A DNA stretch of 64,000 nucleotides from Corynebacterium jeikeium (GTDB lineage: Bacteria; Actinomycetota; Actinomycetes; Mycobacteriales; Mycobacteriaceae), in assembly GCF_000738175.1 (NCBI RefSeq), contig NZ_JFCH01000035.1, forward strand, positions 36,677 through 100,676. The letters run 5' to 3'. Of the stretch, positions 1-9,477 are shown piece after piece. Within the stretch, counting starts at the first letter, position 1. Each line of letters begins with the position of its first letter. A model generated the notes under the pieces. That model did not search any database. It was not told where the DNA came from and saw only the letters and a list, made by a program, of their open reading frames with translations. The position numbers were made by a program, and so were the translations under genes.

Positions 1-126
1 CTGGGCTGGACGATGACCTTCCCGATCGGCGTAGGCATGCTGATCGCCGCGATTGTCGGTGCGCTGATCATGGCACTGGTCGGCGGAGTGCGCATCGTGC
101 AACTGCGCAAGCAGGTTACGGAATAG
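1..126 (+). CDS. C-terminal end of a membrane protein (partial)
   Basis: An open frame enters from the left edge and stops with TAG at 124-126. The 41 visible residues are a hydrophobic glycine/alanine-rich segment (around IGVGMLIAAIVGALIMALVG) followed by a short basic tail ending in RKQVTE, so this looks like the last membrane helix and cytoplasmic tail of an integral membrane protein. It converges tail to tail with cdsA with no gap. The family cannot be named from this fragment. Confidence 0.6.
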   Translation: MGWTMTFPIGVGMLIAAIVGALIMALVGGVRIVQLRKQVTE

Positions 127-1071
127 CTACACGCCGCTGAGCATATTCAGCACAACCCAGGTGATCATCGCCGACGGCAACATGCCATCCAGGCGATCCA
201 TCAGGCCGCCGTGGCCCGGCAGCATACCGGACATATCCTTGATCCCGAGGTCGCGCTTGAACTGCGACTCCACCAGGTCGCCGAGGGTGGCGCAGCAGGC
301 CAGGCCGGGCCCCAGCAGCAGACCGACCCAGAACGGGCCGGAAAGCAGCAAGGTCACGCAGGCCACACCGATGGCGGTGGATAGGATCAGCGAGCCGACG
401 AAGCCCTCCCAGGACTTCTTGGGACTGACAGCGGGCGCCATCGGGTGCGTGCCGAAAAGCACGCCGGCGATGTAACCGCCCACGTCGGAGCCCACAACAC
501 ACAGCATGAACGTGACGATGAAGGCCCAGCCGTCGACGTGATCGCGCTCCATACGCGACAACATGGCCGCGAAGCTGCCAAACAGGGGGATCCACGTCAG
601 TACAAAAACGCCGACCGCCGTATCCCGCAGATAGTTATGCGGAGGCGAGGAACGGCCGTGGTGGAATAGGCGCGTCACCATCAGCAACAACACGCTGATG
701 ACGAAACCCGCCAGCGCGCCCGTCGGCCCGAAGGGCCACGAAAGCCACACGATCACCTGCGCGCCTAAGAAGAGGACGGGCAGGTTCAGCACATAGCCGC
801 CCTCGTAGAGCCGGCGCCAGACTTCATAAACCGCCAGCGACAAGGCCAAGGCCACCAGCGGATACCACGCGAAAGGTGTGAAGAGCCCCGCGATGGCGAT
901 GGCGCCCAGAAATACGCCGACGGCGATGGCCTGTTTCAGATCCCGGCCGGGACCATTCTTGGGTTTCGGGCGAGCAACGATGGGAAATCGGCCTTTCGTG
1001 CGCGGGGGCTGGCGGGCGCTCGAGTTAAACCTCGAGCAGTTCCTTCTCCTTGGCCTCGACCAGGGAATCAA
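127..1071 (-). CDS. cdsA: Phosphatidate cytidylyltransferase CdsA
   Basis: Makes CDP-diacylglycerol from CTP and phosphatidic acid at the inner membrane, the precursor of phosphatidylglycerol, cardiolipin and phosphatidylinositol. The protein has many hydrophobic helices and ends with the family signature region ([23 protein letters not shown]), including the conserved K-D...GHGG.DR.D residues. It directly follows frr, as in many bacteria. The start is uncertain: the recognisable protein begins near position 985, but no ATG, GTG or TTG lies between there and the frr stop. The nearest in-frame start is a TTG at 1069-1071 inside frr; an ATG lies further up at 1147-1149. I used the TTG. Confidence 0.88.
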   Translation of the reverse strand: MIPWSRPRRRNCSRFNSSARQPPRTKGRFPIVARPKPKNGPGRDLKQAIAVGVFLGAIAIAGLFTPFAWYPLVALALSLAVYEVWRRLYEGGYVLNLPVLFLGAQVIVWLSWPFGPTGALAGFVISVLLLMVTRLFHHGRSSPPHNYLRDTAVGVFVLTWIPLFGSFAAMLSRMERDHVDGWAFIVTFMLCVVGSDVGGYIAGVLFGTHPMAPAVSPKKSWEGFVGSLILSTAIGVACVTLLLSGPFWVGLLLGPGLACCATLGDLVESQFKRDLGIKDMSGMLPGHGGLMDRLDGMLPSAMITWVVLNMLSGV

Positions 1072-1582
1072 CCTGCTCGACGTAGTTGTGGGTGATCTTC
1101 TCCAGATCCTTCTCAGCTGCGCGAACTTCGTCCTCGCCGGCCTCGCCATCCTTCTGGATCTTGCCCAGCTGCTCCATGCCCTTGCGGCGGATGTTGCGGA
1201 TGGCGATCTTCGCGTCCTCGCCCTTGGCCTTGGCCATCTTGACCATTTCCTTGCGGCGCTCCTCGGTGAGCTGCGGGATCGTGACGCGCAGCACCTGGCC
1301 GTCGTTGGTGGGGTTGACGCCCAGGTCGGAGTTGCGGATAGCGTTCTCGATCGCATCCATGGTGGACTGCTCATAAGGCTTGATCAGCAGCATGCGGGGC
1401 TCCGGAACACTGATGGTGGCCATCTGGGTGATCGGAGTGGGAACGCCGTAGTACTCGGCGACAACGCCGTTGAACATGGAGGGGTTGGCGCGACCGGTGC
1501 GGATGGTCGTCAGATCCTCTCGGGCGTGCTCCACGGAGCTAGTCATGCGCTCTTCGGACTCAAGCAGAATATCGTCAATCAT
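1025..1582 (-). CDS. frr: Ribosome recycling factor
   Basis: Cytosolic factor that, with EF-G, splits the post-termination ribosome. At 185 residues it matches the family length and has the expected motifs: RTGRANP near residues 29-35, an internal YYGVPTPI segment, and an [23 protein letters not shown] helix in the C-terminal half. It lies between pyrH upstream and cdsA downstream on the same strand, the usual pyrH-frr-cdsA order. Its 3' end probably overlaps the cdsA start. Confidence 0.97.
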   Translation of the reverse strand: MIDDILLESEERMTSSVEHAREDLTTIRTGRANPSMFNGVVAEYYGVPTPITQMATISVPEPRMLLIKPYEQSTMDAIENAIRNSDLGVNPTNDGQVLRVTIPQLTEERRKEMVKMAKAKGEDAKIAIRNIRRKGMEQLGKIQKDGEAGEDEVRAAEKDLEKITHNYVEQVDSLVEAKEKELLEV

Positions 1583-1644
1583 GATTAGAAATTTACCAGC
1601 TTACGGTGGGGATATGGGTTTAGGGATCGGGTTATGTTGGCTCT

Positions 1645-2385
1645 TTAGCGGGCACCGACGTTGCCGTCGACCAGGGTGCCGATGCGCTCGCCGTTGATCG
1701 CGCGGGCGATATTGCCCTCGGTGAGCAGGTTGAACACCAGGATCGGCATCTTGTTGTCCATGCATAGGGAGAACGCGGTGGCGTCGGCGACCTTGAGCCC
1801 CTTCTCGATGACCTCCCACGGCGTGATCTCGTGGAAGAGCTCCGCATCTGGGTTGGTGCGCGGATCGTCGCTGTACACGCCGTCGACGGCCTTGGCCATC
1901 AGTAGCACCTCGCAGCCGATCTCCAGGGCGCGCTGGGCGGCGGTGGTGTCGGTGGAGAAGTACGGCATGCCCATGCCCGCGCCGAAGATAACGACACGCC
2001 CCTTCTCCAGGTGGCGGGAGGCGCGCAGCGGCAGGTAGGGCTCTGCAACCTGCGTCATCTGGATGGCGGTCTGCACGCGGCAGTCCACGCCCTCCTGCTC
2101 GAGGAAATCCTGCAGAGCCAGGCAGTTCATGACCGTGCCGAGCATGCCCATGTAGTCGGAGCGGGAGCGGTCCAGGCCGCGCTGCTGCAGCTCTGCCCCG
2201 CGGAAGAAGTTGCCGCCGCCGATGACCACGGCGACTTCCACACCAGACTTGGAAACCTCCGCGATCTGTCGCGCCACGTTCTGCACGACGTCGGGGTCGA
2301 TGCCGACCTTGCCGCCGCCGAACATCTCACCCCCCAGCTTCAACATAACGCGCTTGTAGCCTTCGCGGTTTTCGGCTGTAGTCAC
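1645..2385 (-). CDS. pyrH: Uridylate kinase (UMP kinase)
   Basis: Phosphorylates UMP to UDP in pyrimidine nucleotide synthesis; a cytosolic hexamer of the amino-acid kinase fold. Motifs visible are the N-terminal [12 protein letters not shown] loop, [13 protein letters not shown], and the ATDNK-type tail region ([13 protein letters not shown]). I chose the GTG at 2383-2385 because an AAAGGAG ribosome site lies 8 bases before it and it gives 246 residues, the usual size. A longer frame begins at ATG 2427 (260 aa). A terminator at 2449-2483 separates it from tsf, so it should have its own promoter. Confidence 0.95.
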   Translation of the reverse strand: MTTAENREGYKRVMLKLGGEMFGGGKVGIDPDVVQNVARQIAEVSKSGVEVAVVIGGGNFFRGAELQQRGLDRSRSDYMGMLGTVMNCLALQDFLEQEGVDCRVQTAIQMTQVAEPYLPLRASRHLEKGRVVIFGAGMGMPYFSTDTTAAQRALEIGCEVLLMAKAVDGVYSDDPRTNPDAELFHEITPWEVIEKGLKVADATAFSLCMDNKMPILVFNLLTEGNIARAINGERIGTLVDGNVGAR

Positions 2386-2448
2386 CGGGGAATCTCCTTT
2401 GTCGACGTGTTTTGCACTGCTGGCCATACTACCCCACCCAAGACATGG

Positions 2449-2483
2449 AAAAAGGCCTCGGCACCCTTACGGGCCGAGGCCTT
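2449..2483 (-). terminator. Intrinsic terminator after tsf
   Basis: Perfect 11-bp stem (AAGGCCTCGGC at 2452-2462 with its complement at 2473-2483), 10-base loop, then five T on the minus strand. It lies 34 bases beyond the tsf stop and before pyrH, so it ends the rpsB-tsf transcript. Confidence 0.9.
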
Positions 2484-2516
2484 GAAATGCGAGGCTTCAT
2501 GCCTGGCGATAGGTGG

Positions 2517-3335
2517 CTATGCCTGGCCAACCTCGAAGCGCTTGAAGCCCTTCAGGGTCACGCCGGCCTCGTCCATAACCTGCTTAACAGACTTCTTGGA
2601 CTCGGTGACGGACGGCTGGTCCAGCAGGCAAACGTCCTTGAAGTAGCCCTTCAGGCGACCCTCGATGATGTTCGGCAGAGCCTTCTCCGGCTTGCCTTCC
2701 TCGCGTGCGGTAGCCTCGGCGATCTCGCGCTCCTTAGCAACGGTCTCAGCCGGGACCTCGTCGCTGCTCAGGTACTTAGCCTTCAGAGCGGCAACCTGCA
2801 TAGCGGCGGCCTTTGCTGCGCCCTCGTCGTCGCCTTCGTAGGCAACCAGCACGCCAACTGCCGGCGGCAGGTCAGCGGAGCGGTGGTGCATGTAGACAGC
2901 GACCTTGTCGCCCTCGATGGTGGTGGCGCGCTTCAGCTCCAGCTTCTCGCCGATCTTTGCGGACAGCTGCTGCAGAGCGTCGACAGCCTTCTGGCCGTCA
3001 ACCTCGACTGCCTCGAGCTCCTCGCGGGAGTTAGCCTTAACCTCGGCTGCAGCGGCTGCGACCTTGTCGGCGAACTCGATGAACTCGGAGTTCTTGGCCA
3101 CGAAGTCAGTCTCAGCGTTGACCTCGATCATGGTGTTACCGGAAACGGCGATCAGGCCCTCGGAGGCGGAGCGCTCTGCGCGCTTGCCAACGTCCTTGGC
3201 GCCCTTGATGCGCAGGATCTCGATGGCCTTGTCGAAGTCGCCAGCGGCTTCTTCCAGGGCCTTCTTGCAGTCCATCATGCCGGCGCCGGTGATCTCGCGG
3301 AGCTTCTTAACGTCTGCAGCGGTGTAGTTCGCCAT
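2517..3335 (-). CDS. tsf: Elongation factor Ts
   Basis: Guanine-nucleotide exchange factor for EF-Tu. The 272-residue protein begins with the family N-terminus [27 protein letters not shown], has the [12 protein letters not shown] motif of the EF-Tu contact region, and a long core/coiled-coil region after it. An AGGAGG ribosome site sits before the ATG. It is downstream of rpsB on the same strand, with a large hairpin between the two that may tune tsf expression. Confidence 0.98.
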   Translation of the reverse strand: MANYTAADVKKLREITGAGMMDCKKALEEAAGDFDKAIEILRIKGAKDVGKRAERSASEGLIAVSGNTMIEVNAETDFVAKNSEFIEFADKVAAAAAEVKANSREELEAVEVDGQKAVDALQQLSAKIGEKLELKRATTIEGDKVAVYMHHRSADLPPAVGVLVAYEGDDEGAAKAAAMQVAALKAKYLSSDEVPAETVAKEREIAEATAREEGKPEKALPNIIEGRLKGYFKDVCLLDQPSVTESKKSVKQVMDEAGVTLKGFKRFEVGQA

Positions 3336-3428
3336 GTGGGGCGATCCTCCTTCTGGTGGAAGTGTTCATAGTGGCTGAAATAACAGTTTCTAAATTCAGT
3401 CCTGTTTTCCAGCCTAGGTTACAAGTAA

Positions 3429-3482
3429 CGCCCACGCCCGTCGGACACGGGTCTGAAACTGTGTCCCATACGGGGGTGGGCG
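3429..3482 (-). terminator. Large hairpin between rpsB and tsf
   Basis: Nested inverted repeat: outer arms 3429-3441 and 3470-3482 pair with one mismatch, and inner arms GGACAC (3443-3448) and GTGTCC (3461-3466) continue the stem. No T-run follows on the minus strand. It is therefore more likely an attenuator, mRNA-stability or processing structure than a full terminator. Confidence 0.6.
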
Positions 3483-3506
3483 CTAAATCGCTAGCTCTAA
3501 AGCAGC

Positions 3507-4328
3507 TTATGCCTCGGTGTTGCCCTCGGCCTTTGCCTCAGCCTGAGCCTCTTCGGCGGGGGCCTCGGTCTTCTCAGCCTCAGCCGGTGCCTTGTCAGCG
3601 TCGCCGGCAGCTTCCTTGGCTGCAGCCTCCTGGCGCTCGGCGCGGGCCTGGCGGCCAGCCTCGACTGCGGAGGAGATGATGCTGGTCAGCAGGTTTGCGG
3701 AGCGGATAGCGTCGTCGTTGCCCGGGATCGGGTAGTCGACAACATCCGGGTCGCAGTTGGTGTCCAGGATTGCGACAACCGGGATGTTCAGCTTCTGTGC
3801 CTCGGAGACAGCGATGTGCTCCTTGTTGGTGTCGACGATCCACAGAGCGGACGGAGTCTTGGTCATGTCCGCGATGCCGCCGAGGACGCGCTCCAGCTTG
3901 TTGCGCTCGCGGGTCAGCATCAGAACTTCCTTCTTGGTGCGGCCCTTGTAGCCGTCCTCAGCTGCGTCCATTGCCTGCAGCTCCTTGAGGCGGTGCAGAC
4001 GCTTAGCAACGGTCTGGAAGTTGGTCAGCATGCCGCCGAGCCAGCGGTGGTTGACGTAGGGCATGCCCACGCGCTCTGCCTCGTTGGCAACTGCTTCCTG
4101 GGCCTGCTTCTTGGTACCGACGTACAGGATGTTGCCGCCGTGGGCGACGGTCTCCTTGACGAACTCGTATGCCTCGTCGATGTAGGTCAGGGTCTGCTGC
4201 AGGTCGATGATGTAGATGCCGTTGCGGTCGGTGAAGATGAAGCGCTTCATCTTCGGGTTCCAACGGCGGGTCTGGTGACCGAAGTGGACACCAGCGTCCA
4301 GCAGCTCGCGCATAGTAACAACAGCCAT
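3507..4328 (-). CDS. rpsB: 30S ribosomal protein S2
   Basis: Structural protein of the small subunit that helps dock S1 and mRNA. The start [20 protein letters not shown] is the conserved S2 N-terminus, so I used the ATG at 4326-4328 rather than the longer frame from 4394. Conserved internal motifs include [18 protein letters not shown] and [24 protein letters not shown] segments near residues 175-200. The last ~55 residues form an Ala/Glu-rich tail typical of corynebacterial S2. It is first in the rpsB-tsf operon. Confidence 0.98.
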   Translation of the reverse strand: MAVVTMRELLDAGVHFGHQTRRWNPKMKRFIFTDRNGIYIIDLQQTLTYIDEAYEFVKETVAHGGNILYVGTKKQAQEAVANEAERVGMPYVNHRWLGGMLTNFQTVAKRLHRLKELQAMDAAEDGYKGRTKKEVLMLTRERNKLERVLGGIADMTKTPSALWIVDTNKEHIAVSEAQKLNIPVVAILDTNCDPDVVDYPIPGNDDAIRSANLLTSIISSAVEAGRQARAERQEAAAKEAAGDADKAPAEAEKTEAPAEEAQAEAKAEGNTEA

Positions 4329-4737
4329 GGTGTTACAGGGGCGTATTTCTTCTAGCCAACCGCGTGGTCGGCGCCGCCCCTTCCTCGCTTTCAAAGTTTA
4401 GGGTTTGACGGTTTTCTTCACGATGCACTCGACACTCACTGTACGTGCGTGGCTTATGCACCATCCTGGCAGATAGTCCCCGGTGTAGCTGTGGCTCGCC
4501 ATGTTCGCCCGCTTCTTCTATCGGGACCGTGCTGGTGAGCCATTAGGTGGGGTGCGAATATCTACGCGTAGTCAGTCGCCTTACTCCGCCTCTCGGTCTT
4601 CGCGAAACCGAGTGCACTCCCTTAGAACTTGTGTGTATCAAGAAAGTGCGGCAGACGGATCCGGACATACTGCGCTTGCTACCCTACCCCCACTCACGCT
4701 GCCTAAACAAGTCCTATCGCCGCGCGTTGTGCCGTTT

Positions 4738-4764
4738 CTGTGGACAACTTTTAGTTATCCACAG
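4738..4764. promoter_or_regulatory. Inverted pair of DnaA boxes
   Basis: The segment is a near-perfect 12-bp inverted repeat around TTT. The right arm contains TTATCCACA, an exact DnaA-box consensus; the left arm read on the minus strand contains TTGTCCACA, also a consensus fit. It sits upstream of both rpsB and the M23 gene. It could be a DnaA regulatory or titration site, or a plain hairpin. Confidence 0.55.
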
Positions 4765-4780
4765 CCTCGCCGGTTCGCCC

Positions 4781-4798
4781 TTTCTTTTTGGTGACGCC
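4781..4798 (+). repeat. T-tract + TGACGCC motif
   Basis: TTTCTTTTTGGTGACGCC in non-coding DNA just before the M23 gene. It is one of many copies across the window; see the finding on this motif. Confidence 0.5.
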
Positions 4799-4818
4799 CC
4801 CACGCATCATCTGTAGCC

Positions 4819-5370
4819 ATGACCCCACGGCTATACCGCACCATTTCCTTAACGCTTGCGCTGGTTCTCCTCTGGGTTGGCGCCCCGCCTGCCCCCTTGC
4901 CAACTGCAAGTTCCCAACCCGATGCGTCCCGCATAGTCCGCTCACATAGGTTGCCAACTGCCAAGGATGCGCAGGTAATCCGCGCTGCGGACATTCCCGA
5001 TGCCGTGTGGGAACCGGGTCACCGGGGCGTGGACCTGCAGGCCTCTCCCGGTGAGGCGATTTTAGCCAGCCGGGGTGGCACCGTCGCCTTTGCAGGAGTC
5101 GTCGCTGGCACGCCGGTTGTCTCCATCAGCCACGCGGACGGTATCCGCACCACCTATGAGCCCGTCATGGCACGCGTGCGCGCCGGTCAAAAGGTGCGCC
5201 GAGGCGAGGTCATCGGCGTGCTGGCGGATGTCGCCAACTTGCCTGAGCATGCCCGGAAATCGCCGGGGCTATCCTGGGGCGCGCGATTCGAAGGCAAGGG
5301 GCGGGTGTACATCGACCCGATGACGCTTCTCGGTTCCGTACGGGTCAGGCTCTGGGATGCGCCTGGTTAA
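4819..5370 (+). CDS. M23/LytM-like secreted protein, probably non-catalytic
   Basis: A 183-residue exported protein with an N-terminal signal segment (about residues 8-30, LTLALVLLWVGAPPAP) and an M23-type beta-sheet domain from about residue 55. The first zinc motif is present as H68-RGV-D72. The second motif, normally H-x-H before WG, reads GLSWGAR with Ser-152 in place of His, and the usual YxHL is YEPV. The metal site therefore looks incomplete, and the protein may bind or activate rather than cut peptidoglycan. The position next to rpsB matches mycobacterial Rv2891. It overlaps the 3' end of xerC by 26 bases. Confidence 0.8.
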   Translation: MTPRLYRTISLTLALVLLWVGAPPAPLPTASSQPDASRIVRSHRLPTAKDAQVIRAADIPDAVWEPGHRGVDLQASPGEAILASRGGTVAFAGVVAGTPVVSISHADGIRTTYEPVMARVRAGQKVRRGEVIGVLADVANLPEHARKSPGLSWGARFEGKGRVYIDPMTLLGSVRVRLWDAPG

Positions 5371-6253
5371 AGACGGCCTTCAGGCGCTCGGTGCCGACGT
5401 GGGTATAGATCTGCGTGGTGGACATGTTCGAGTGGCCAAGGAGCTCCTGCACCACGCGGAGGTCCGCCCCGCCCTCCAGGATCGCCGTGGCCGCGGAGTG
5501 CCGCAGCCCGTGGGGAGACAGGCGCGGGCCGGGGCCGGCCTGGGTTACGCGGTTCACCACGGTGCGCACCTGACGGGGGTCAATGCGCTTACCGCGGACT
5601 CCCACAAAGAGAGCCGGAGTGCCTTTCGCCATGTCCCCGCGCACCTCGAGCCACTTCTCAAGGGCTGTCACCACGGTGGCCCCAAAGGGGACCACGCGGG
5701 TCTTGCTACCCTTACCCGTCACGCGGAGGAGGCGGTTGGAAAAGTCCACGTCGTCCACATCGCAGCCAGTCAGCTCGGAAACGCGGATGCCGGTGGCGTA
5801 CAGCAACTCAACCATGGCCCAGTCGCGGATGGCGCTAGGCGTGGAGGCATCACCCTCGGGCTGCAGGCCGTTGAGCATGTCGGAGGCCTGATCGGCGCGC
5901 AGCACGCGCGGCAGCGTGCGCTGCGGCTTCGGCGCCTTCAGCGCGGCGACCGGGTTGGCCTGCACGAAGCCGCGGTGGGCAAGGAAGGCTCCGAAGCCCC
6001 GCATGCTGGAGGCCAGCCGGGAGAGGCTGGCCCGGCTGGCGCCGTTATCCACCGCCCAGCCCAGCACGTCGCGGGCGCGGTCCAGGTCGAACTCCTCGAT
6101 GCGCTCTAAGCCTTCCAGCGCGCTGTCGAGATCCCGTCGGTAGGCGCGGATCGTGTTCTCGGAGCGCCCGACCACGTGGCGCAGGTGCTGCTCGTAGTCG
6201 TCCAGCACAGACCACAGCGGCGCCGTGGTGCCAGTGGGACGGGAGTTACTCAT
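5345..6253 (-). CDS. xerC: Tyrosine recombinase XerC
   Basis: Site-specific recombinase that resolves chromosome dimers at dif with XerD. The 302-residue protein has an N-terminal SAM-like core-binding domain (about 15-105) and the catalytic domain. Catalytic residues are visible: Arg in ATGIRVSELTG, Lys in TGKGSKTR, H-x-x-R in SPHGLRHSAAT, His in LLGHSNMSTT and Tyr in QIYTHV. It is last in the yraN-comM-dprA-xerC run, 17 bases after dprA. Confidence 0.95.
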   Translation of the reverse strand: MSNSRPTGTTAPLWSVLDDYEQHLRHVVGRSENTIRAYRRDLDSALEGLERIEEFDLDRARDVLGWAVDNGASRASLSRLASSMRGFGAFLAHRGFVQANPVAALKAPKPQRTLPRVLRADQASDMLNGLQPEGDASTPSAIRDWAMVELLYATGIRVSELTGCDVDDVDFSNRLLRVTGKGSKTRVVPFGATVVTALEKWLEVRGDMAKGTPALFVGVRGKRIDPRQVRTVVNRVTQAGPGPRLSPHGLRHSAATAILEGGADLRVVQELLGHSNMSTTQIYTHVGTERLKAVFNQAHPRA

Positions 6254-6270
6254 GTGACCAATCTAGCCGG

Positions 6271-7461
6271 TCACTCGACCCTAATCCAGCGATCCGCCTC
6301 CCTCCGGAGCCTGCCCATGGCCTCCAGGTCTCGCAAGCAGCGGATCACCGTGCGGGCGGGCAAACCGGTGGCTTCCACCAGTTGCGGCAGTCTGCCTTCG
6401 GGGCCTTTGCCGCTCGGCAAGGCTGCGGCGTCAATAATGGCGAGGTGCTCCCAGCTAGGCAGGAACGAACGATCCTCCTGGCCTAGCCCCAGCACCATCT
6501 GCTCGCCGAGAGGGGTGAGCTCCTCGATCAGGTCACGGGCGCTGACGGCCAGCGTGGCGCGGGCGGTACGGATGCGGTCGAGGCACCCGAGGGAAGCGTG
6601 GGATGTGACGGGGCCAGGGACGGCAAAGGTAGGCTTCACGAAGGCCTCAGCCCAGTTCAGGGTGTTGAGGGCTCCGCTGCGCTGCGGGGCCTCCACCACC
6701 AGGGTCGCCTGTCCGAGCGCCGCCGCCAGGCGGTTGCGGGTGAGGAAGCGATGGCGGGCCGGCGGGATGCCCGGTGGATACTCACTGATGAGCATTCCGC
6801 CGGCGGCGACTATCTGCTCAAACAGATCCCCATGCGCCTTGGGGTAGGAAACGTCGAGCCCGCAGGCCATGACCACAATCGTGGGCATCTTGGAATCGAG
6901 GGCCGCGCGGTGGGCGATAGCATCGATGCCGATCGCACCCCCGGAGATCAGGCTGAAGCCCGCGTCCGCGAGGTCTCCCGCGAAGGATTCGGTGACCTGC
7001 TCGCCGTAGCGCGTGGCGGCGCGGGTGCCCACGACCGTAACCGAGCGGCGCACCAGCGCATCCAGGCGAACATCCCCGCGCACCCACAGGGCGAAGGGCG
7101 CGGCCGCCTGGCCGCGGACGGAGGAATCGTGATCCGCACCCGATTCGGCCATGCGGACGAAACTGGCGGTCAGTTCGGCAGGCCACTCGTCGTCCTCCGG
7201 GGTGACCAACCGCCAGCCGCGGGCGATGGCCAGCTCCGCGTCGCGGGTGGGGTCCTGCTCGTAGCGCTGCGAGGTCGAGTCCGCCAGTGCGTCCGGCAGC
7301 TTCCCTCCCCGGCGCGCCAGGGCTTCTGCTACGGATCGCACGTCCGCGGGGCCGAGCTGCTCCCAACCGTTGGGCCACAGCATGTCCAACACGTCGAGGC
7401 GCGATGCCTCTATGACCCGGCGCACGTAGACCCACTCCAAAAAATTGTCCTGGGTCGTCAT
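6271..7461 (-). CDS. dprA: DNA-processing protein DprA/Smf
   Basis: Binds incoming single-stranded DNA and loads RecA during transformation; it is also widely kept in non-competent species. The Rossmann-like core shows VVGTRAATRYGE and LISGGAIGIDAIAHRAAL, with EYPPGIPPARHRFLTRNRLAAAL further on. A winged-helix-like tail ends the 396-residue protein. The ATG at 7459-7461 overlaps the comM stop (ATGA), indicating translational coupling; an upstream in-frame start at 7710 would lie inside comM and is rejected. Confidence 0.94.
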   Translation of the reverse strand: MTTQDNFLEWVYVRRVIEASRLDVLDMLWPNGWEQLGPADVRSVAEALARRGGKLPDALADSTSQRYEQDPTRDAELAIARGWRLVTPEDDEWPAELTASFVRMAESGADHDSSVRGQAAAPFALWVRGDVRLDALVRRSVTVVGTRAATRYGEQVTESFAGDLADAGFSLISGGAIGIDAIAHRAALDSKMPTIVVMACGLDVSYPKAHGDLFEQIVAAGGMLISEYPPGIPPARHRFLTRNRLAAALGQATLVVEAPQRSGALNTLNWAEAFVKPTFAVPGPVTSHASLGCLDRIRTARATLAVSARDLIEELTPLGEQMVLGLGQEDRSFLPSWEHLAIIDAAALPSGKGPEGRLPQLVEATGLPARTVIRCLRDLEAMGRLRREADRWIRVE

Positions 7462-8996
7462 CGCTGTACCTCTACCAATTCCCTGTCCGCTCCGAAGAGT
7501 TCCACCGCGTCGCTGATGTGCCCCAGGTGCGGAGCGGAAGCGCGGTCTAGGTCCGCAAGTGTCCAGGCGACCCGGATGGTCCGATCCACTCCCCGCTGCG
7601 TGATCGTGCCGGTGCGCAGCATGTCCTCCAGCAGCACGGCGCCGGAATCGTCCACGCCTACCTGCCGCAAAATTTTTCCGGGCACCAGCGCGTTGCTGGC
7701 GGTGCCCCACCGCTGGCGGGCGCGCTCCCTGGCCTCGGCCACCCGTTCGGCCACGGCGGCGCTGGTCTCTCCAGGACTGCTAAGCGCCTCAATCTGGGGC
7801 CTGCCCGTGGTGGTGGCGAACACGTCCACTCGGTCGCGCAGCGGACCGGATAGCTTCGCCTGATAACGCAGCCGCGCCCCCGATGGGCACGTGCAGTCAA
7901 TCGGCAGCTCCGCGCCACACGGGCAGGGGTTGGCGGCCATCACCAGTTGAAAGTCGGCGGGGAAGCTGGAGATTCGATTCGCCCGCATGAGCTCCACGCG
8001 GCGCAGCTCCATGGGCACGCGCAAGCACTCCAGGCTATCCCGGCGCGCCTCGCTGACCTCGTCGATAAACAGCACCCCGTGGTGGGCTAGGCTCACGGCC
8101 CCGGGCGCGGGCACGCGACCGCCACCGATCAGTGCCGCCGGGGTCACGTTGTGGTGCGGGGCGATGAACGGCCGCTGACCCGCGAGCACTTCCAGCAAGC
8201 TCCCCTTTACTCCCGCCAGGGAGTGCACGCTCGCGGCCTCCACCCGCTCGGTATCGGTCATGGGCGGCAGGATCCCCGGCAGACGTTCGGCCAGCATCGA
8301 TTTGCCGCTTCCCGGCGGCCCCGTCAGCATTAGGTTATGTCCCCCGGCCGCGGCCACCTCCACCGCCCGACGGGCGGCGGGCTGTCCCACGACTTCCGCC
8401 AGGTCCCCCATCTGCCGAGGCGGGGCGTACTCCCCCGGGCATGCCTCTCGCAGCTCTCCCCCACGCAGCCAGTCGATAACCGTACCCAGGTTCGGGGCCA
8501 CCAGCACGCTCACACCCCCATCGCTCGCTGCTGCCTGCGCAGCCTCGGCTGCCTCGCTTTCGTTTCCCACGGGCACCACGACAGTGGAGAATCCCTCCAT
8601 CGCCGCGGCCAGCACCAGCGCGAACACTCCCTGCACCGGGCGGATCTGCCCGTCCAACCCCAGCTCCCCCACCAGAATCGTCTGAGCTAGCCGTCCCGCT
8701 GCTAGCGCATCATCAGCAACCGCAGAGAGCATCGCGCACACCATCGCCAGGTCATAACCGGCCCCCTGCTTCGGCAACCCGGCAGGCGACAAGCTCATCA
8801 CGGTCCGCGACCCCGGCCACCTCACGCCGGAATTCTTCAACGCCGACCGGATGCGGTCCTTCGCCTGCACCACCGCGGTATCCCCCATACCCACGATTGA
8901 TATTCCGGGTAGCCCCCTGCTCACGTCGCACTCGACAGTGATCACCGTCCGTCGGGTCCCCTCCAGCGCTATCGACTGCGCATGCCCCACGGCCAT
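7458..8996 (-). CDS. comM: Mg-chelatase-like AAA+ protein ComM/YifB
   Basis: AAA+ helicase-like protein of the ComM family, which promotes branch migration during natural transformation in Gram-negative bacteria. The order is an N-terminal ribosomal-S5-like fold (about 1-170), Walker A GPPGSGKSM (about 228-236), Walker B LFIDEV, and a C-terminal Mg-chelatase domain with a CPCG...CTC cysteine cluster. Length is 512 residues. It is coupled to dprA by a 4-base overlap and sits 3 bases after yraN. Its natural-competence role in corynebacteria is not established. Confidence 0.94.
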   Translation of the reverse strand: MAVGHAQSIALEGTRRTVITVECDVSRGLPGISIVGMGDTAVVQAKDRIRSALKNSGVRWPGSRTVMSLSPAGLPKQGAGYDLAMVCAMLSAVADDALAAGRLAQTILVGELGLDGQIRPVQGVFALVLAAAMEGFSTVVVPVGNESEAAEAAQAAASDGGVSVLVAPNLGTVIDWLRGGELREACPGEYAPPRQMGDLAEVVGQPAARRAVEVAAAGGHNLMLTGPPGSGKSMLAERLPGILPPMTDTERVEAASVHSLAGVKGSLLEVLAGQRPFIAPHHNVTPAALIGGGRVPAPGAVSLAHHGVLFIDEVSEARRDSLECLRVPMELRRVELMRANRISSFPADFQLVMAANPCPCGAELPIDCTCPSGARLRYQAKLSGPLRDRVDVFATTTGRPQIEALSSPGETSAAVAERVAEARERARQRWGTASNALVPGKILRQVGVDDSGAVLLEDMLRTGTITQRGVDRTIRVAWTLADLDRASAPHLGHISDAVELFGADRELVEVQR

Positions 8997-8999
8997 TGG

Positions 9000-9362
9000 T
9001 CACCACACCCCCTCGACGTGCTCGCGCACGCCGTCCGGTCCGACGTCGATCACGTCCACGCGCAGTCCCCCGGAAAACTGCACCCCCTCGCGGTTCTGTT
9101 CCAGCCACAGTCCGGCCAGCGTGCGAATCCGCCTGAGCTTCCGCGACCCCACCGCCGCCACTCCGCCCCCGTCGGAGTCCGAGGCGCGATACTTTACCTC
9201 GATGAAAGCCAGGTCGTCCTCGGGTGTCCGCGCCACCAAGTCCAGCTCCCCGTAGCGGGTGTAAAAGTTGCGGTCCAGCACCTCATACCCCGCCCGCTGC
9301 AGATACTCAGCCGCCAGGTCCTCCCCCAGGTTTCCCACTGCTCGCTTGTTCGCCGCCGTCAC
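9000..9362 (-). CDS. yraN: UPF0102 YraN family endonuclease-like protein
   Basis: A 120-residue protein of the UPF0102/YraN family with a restriction-endonuclease-like fold. Conserved pieces are [23 protein letters not shown], the YGELDLVAR acidic motif and FIEVKYR, which together give the E...D-x(n)-E-x-K nuclease-like signature. The cellular role is unknown. It is first in the operon with comM, dprA and xerC, which suggests work on DNA. Confidence 0.92.
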   Translation of the reverse strand: MTAANKRAVGNLGEDLAAEYLQRAGYEVLDRNFYTRYGELDLVARTPEDDLAFIEVKYRASDSDGGGVAAVGSRKLRRIRTLAGLWLEQNREGVQFSGGLRVDVIDVGPDGVREHVEGVW

Positions 9363-9450
9363 TAGTCGCCCTCCCCTTTTCCGTGATCCGGCACCGGTCC
9401 TTCACGCCCGGTACCTGGTTCACAAGTGTGGGGCATCATCCCCGTGGGGT

Positions 9451-9467
9451 GGCGTCATAAAAAGAAA
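9451..9467 (-). repeat. TGACGCC + A/T-tract motif
   Basis: GGCGTCATAAAAAGAAA in non-coding DNA upstream of yraN; the minus strand reads T-tract then TGACGCC. One copy of the window-wide motif. Confidence 0.45.
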
Positions 9468-9477
9468 CAGAGACAAC

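Larger units (their letters stand above)
4329..4818. other. Gene-poor region between rpsB and the M23 gene
   Basis: About 490 bases with no convincing gene. It must hold the rpsB promoter and leader (minus) and the promoter of the M23 gene (plus). Visible elements are a small hairpin CTCGGT...ACCGAG around 4592-4612, the DnaA-box inverted repeat at 4738-4764, and a T-tract/TGACGCC motif at 4781-4798. Short open frames here look random. Confidence 0.6.
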
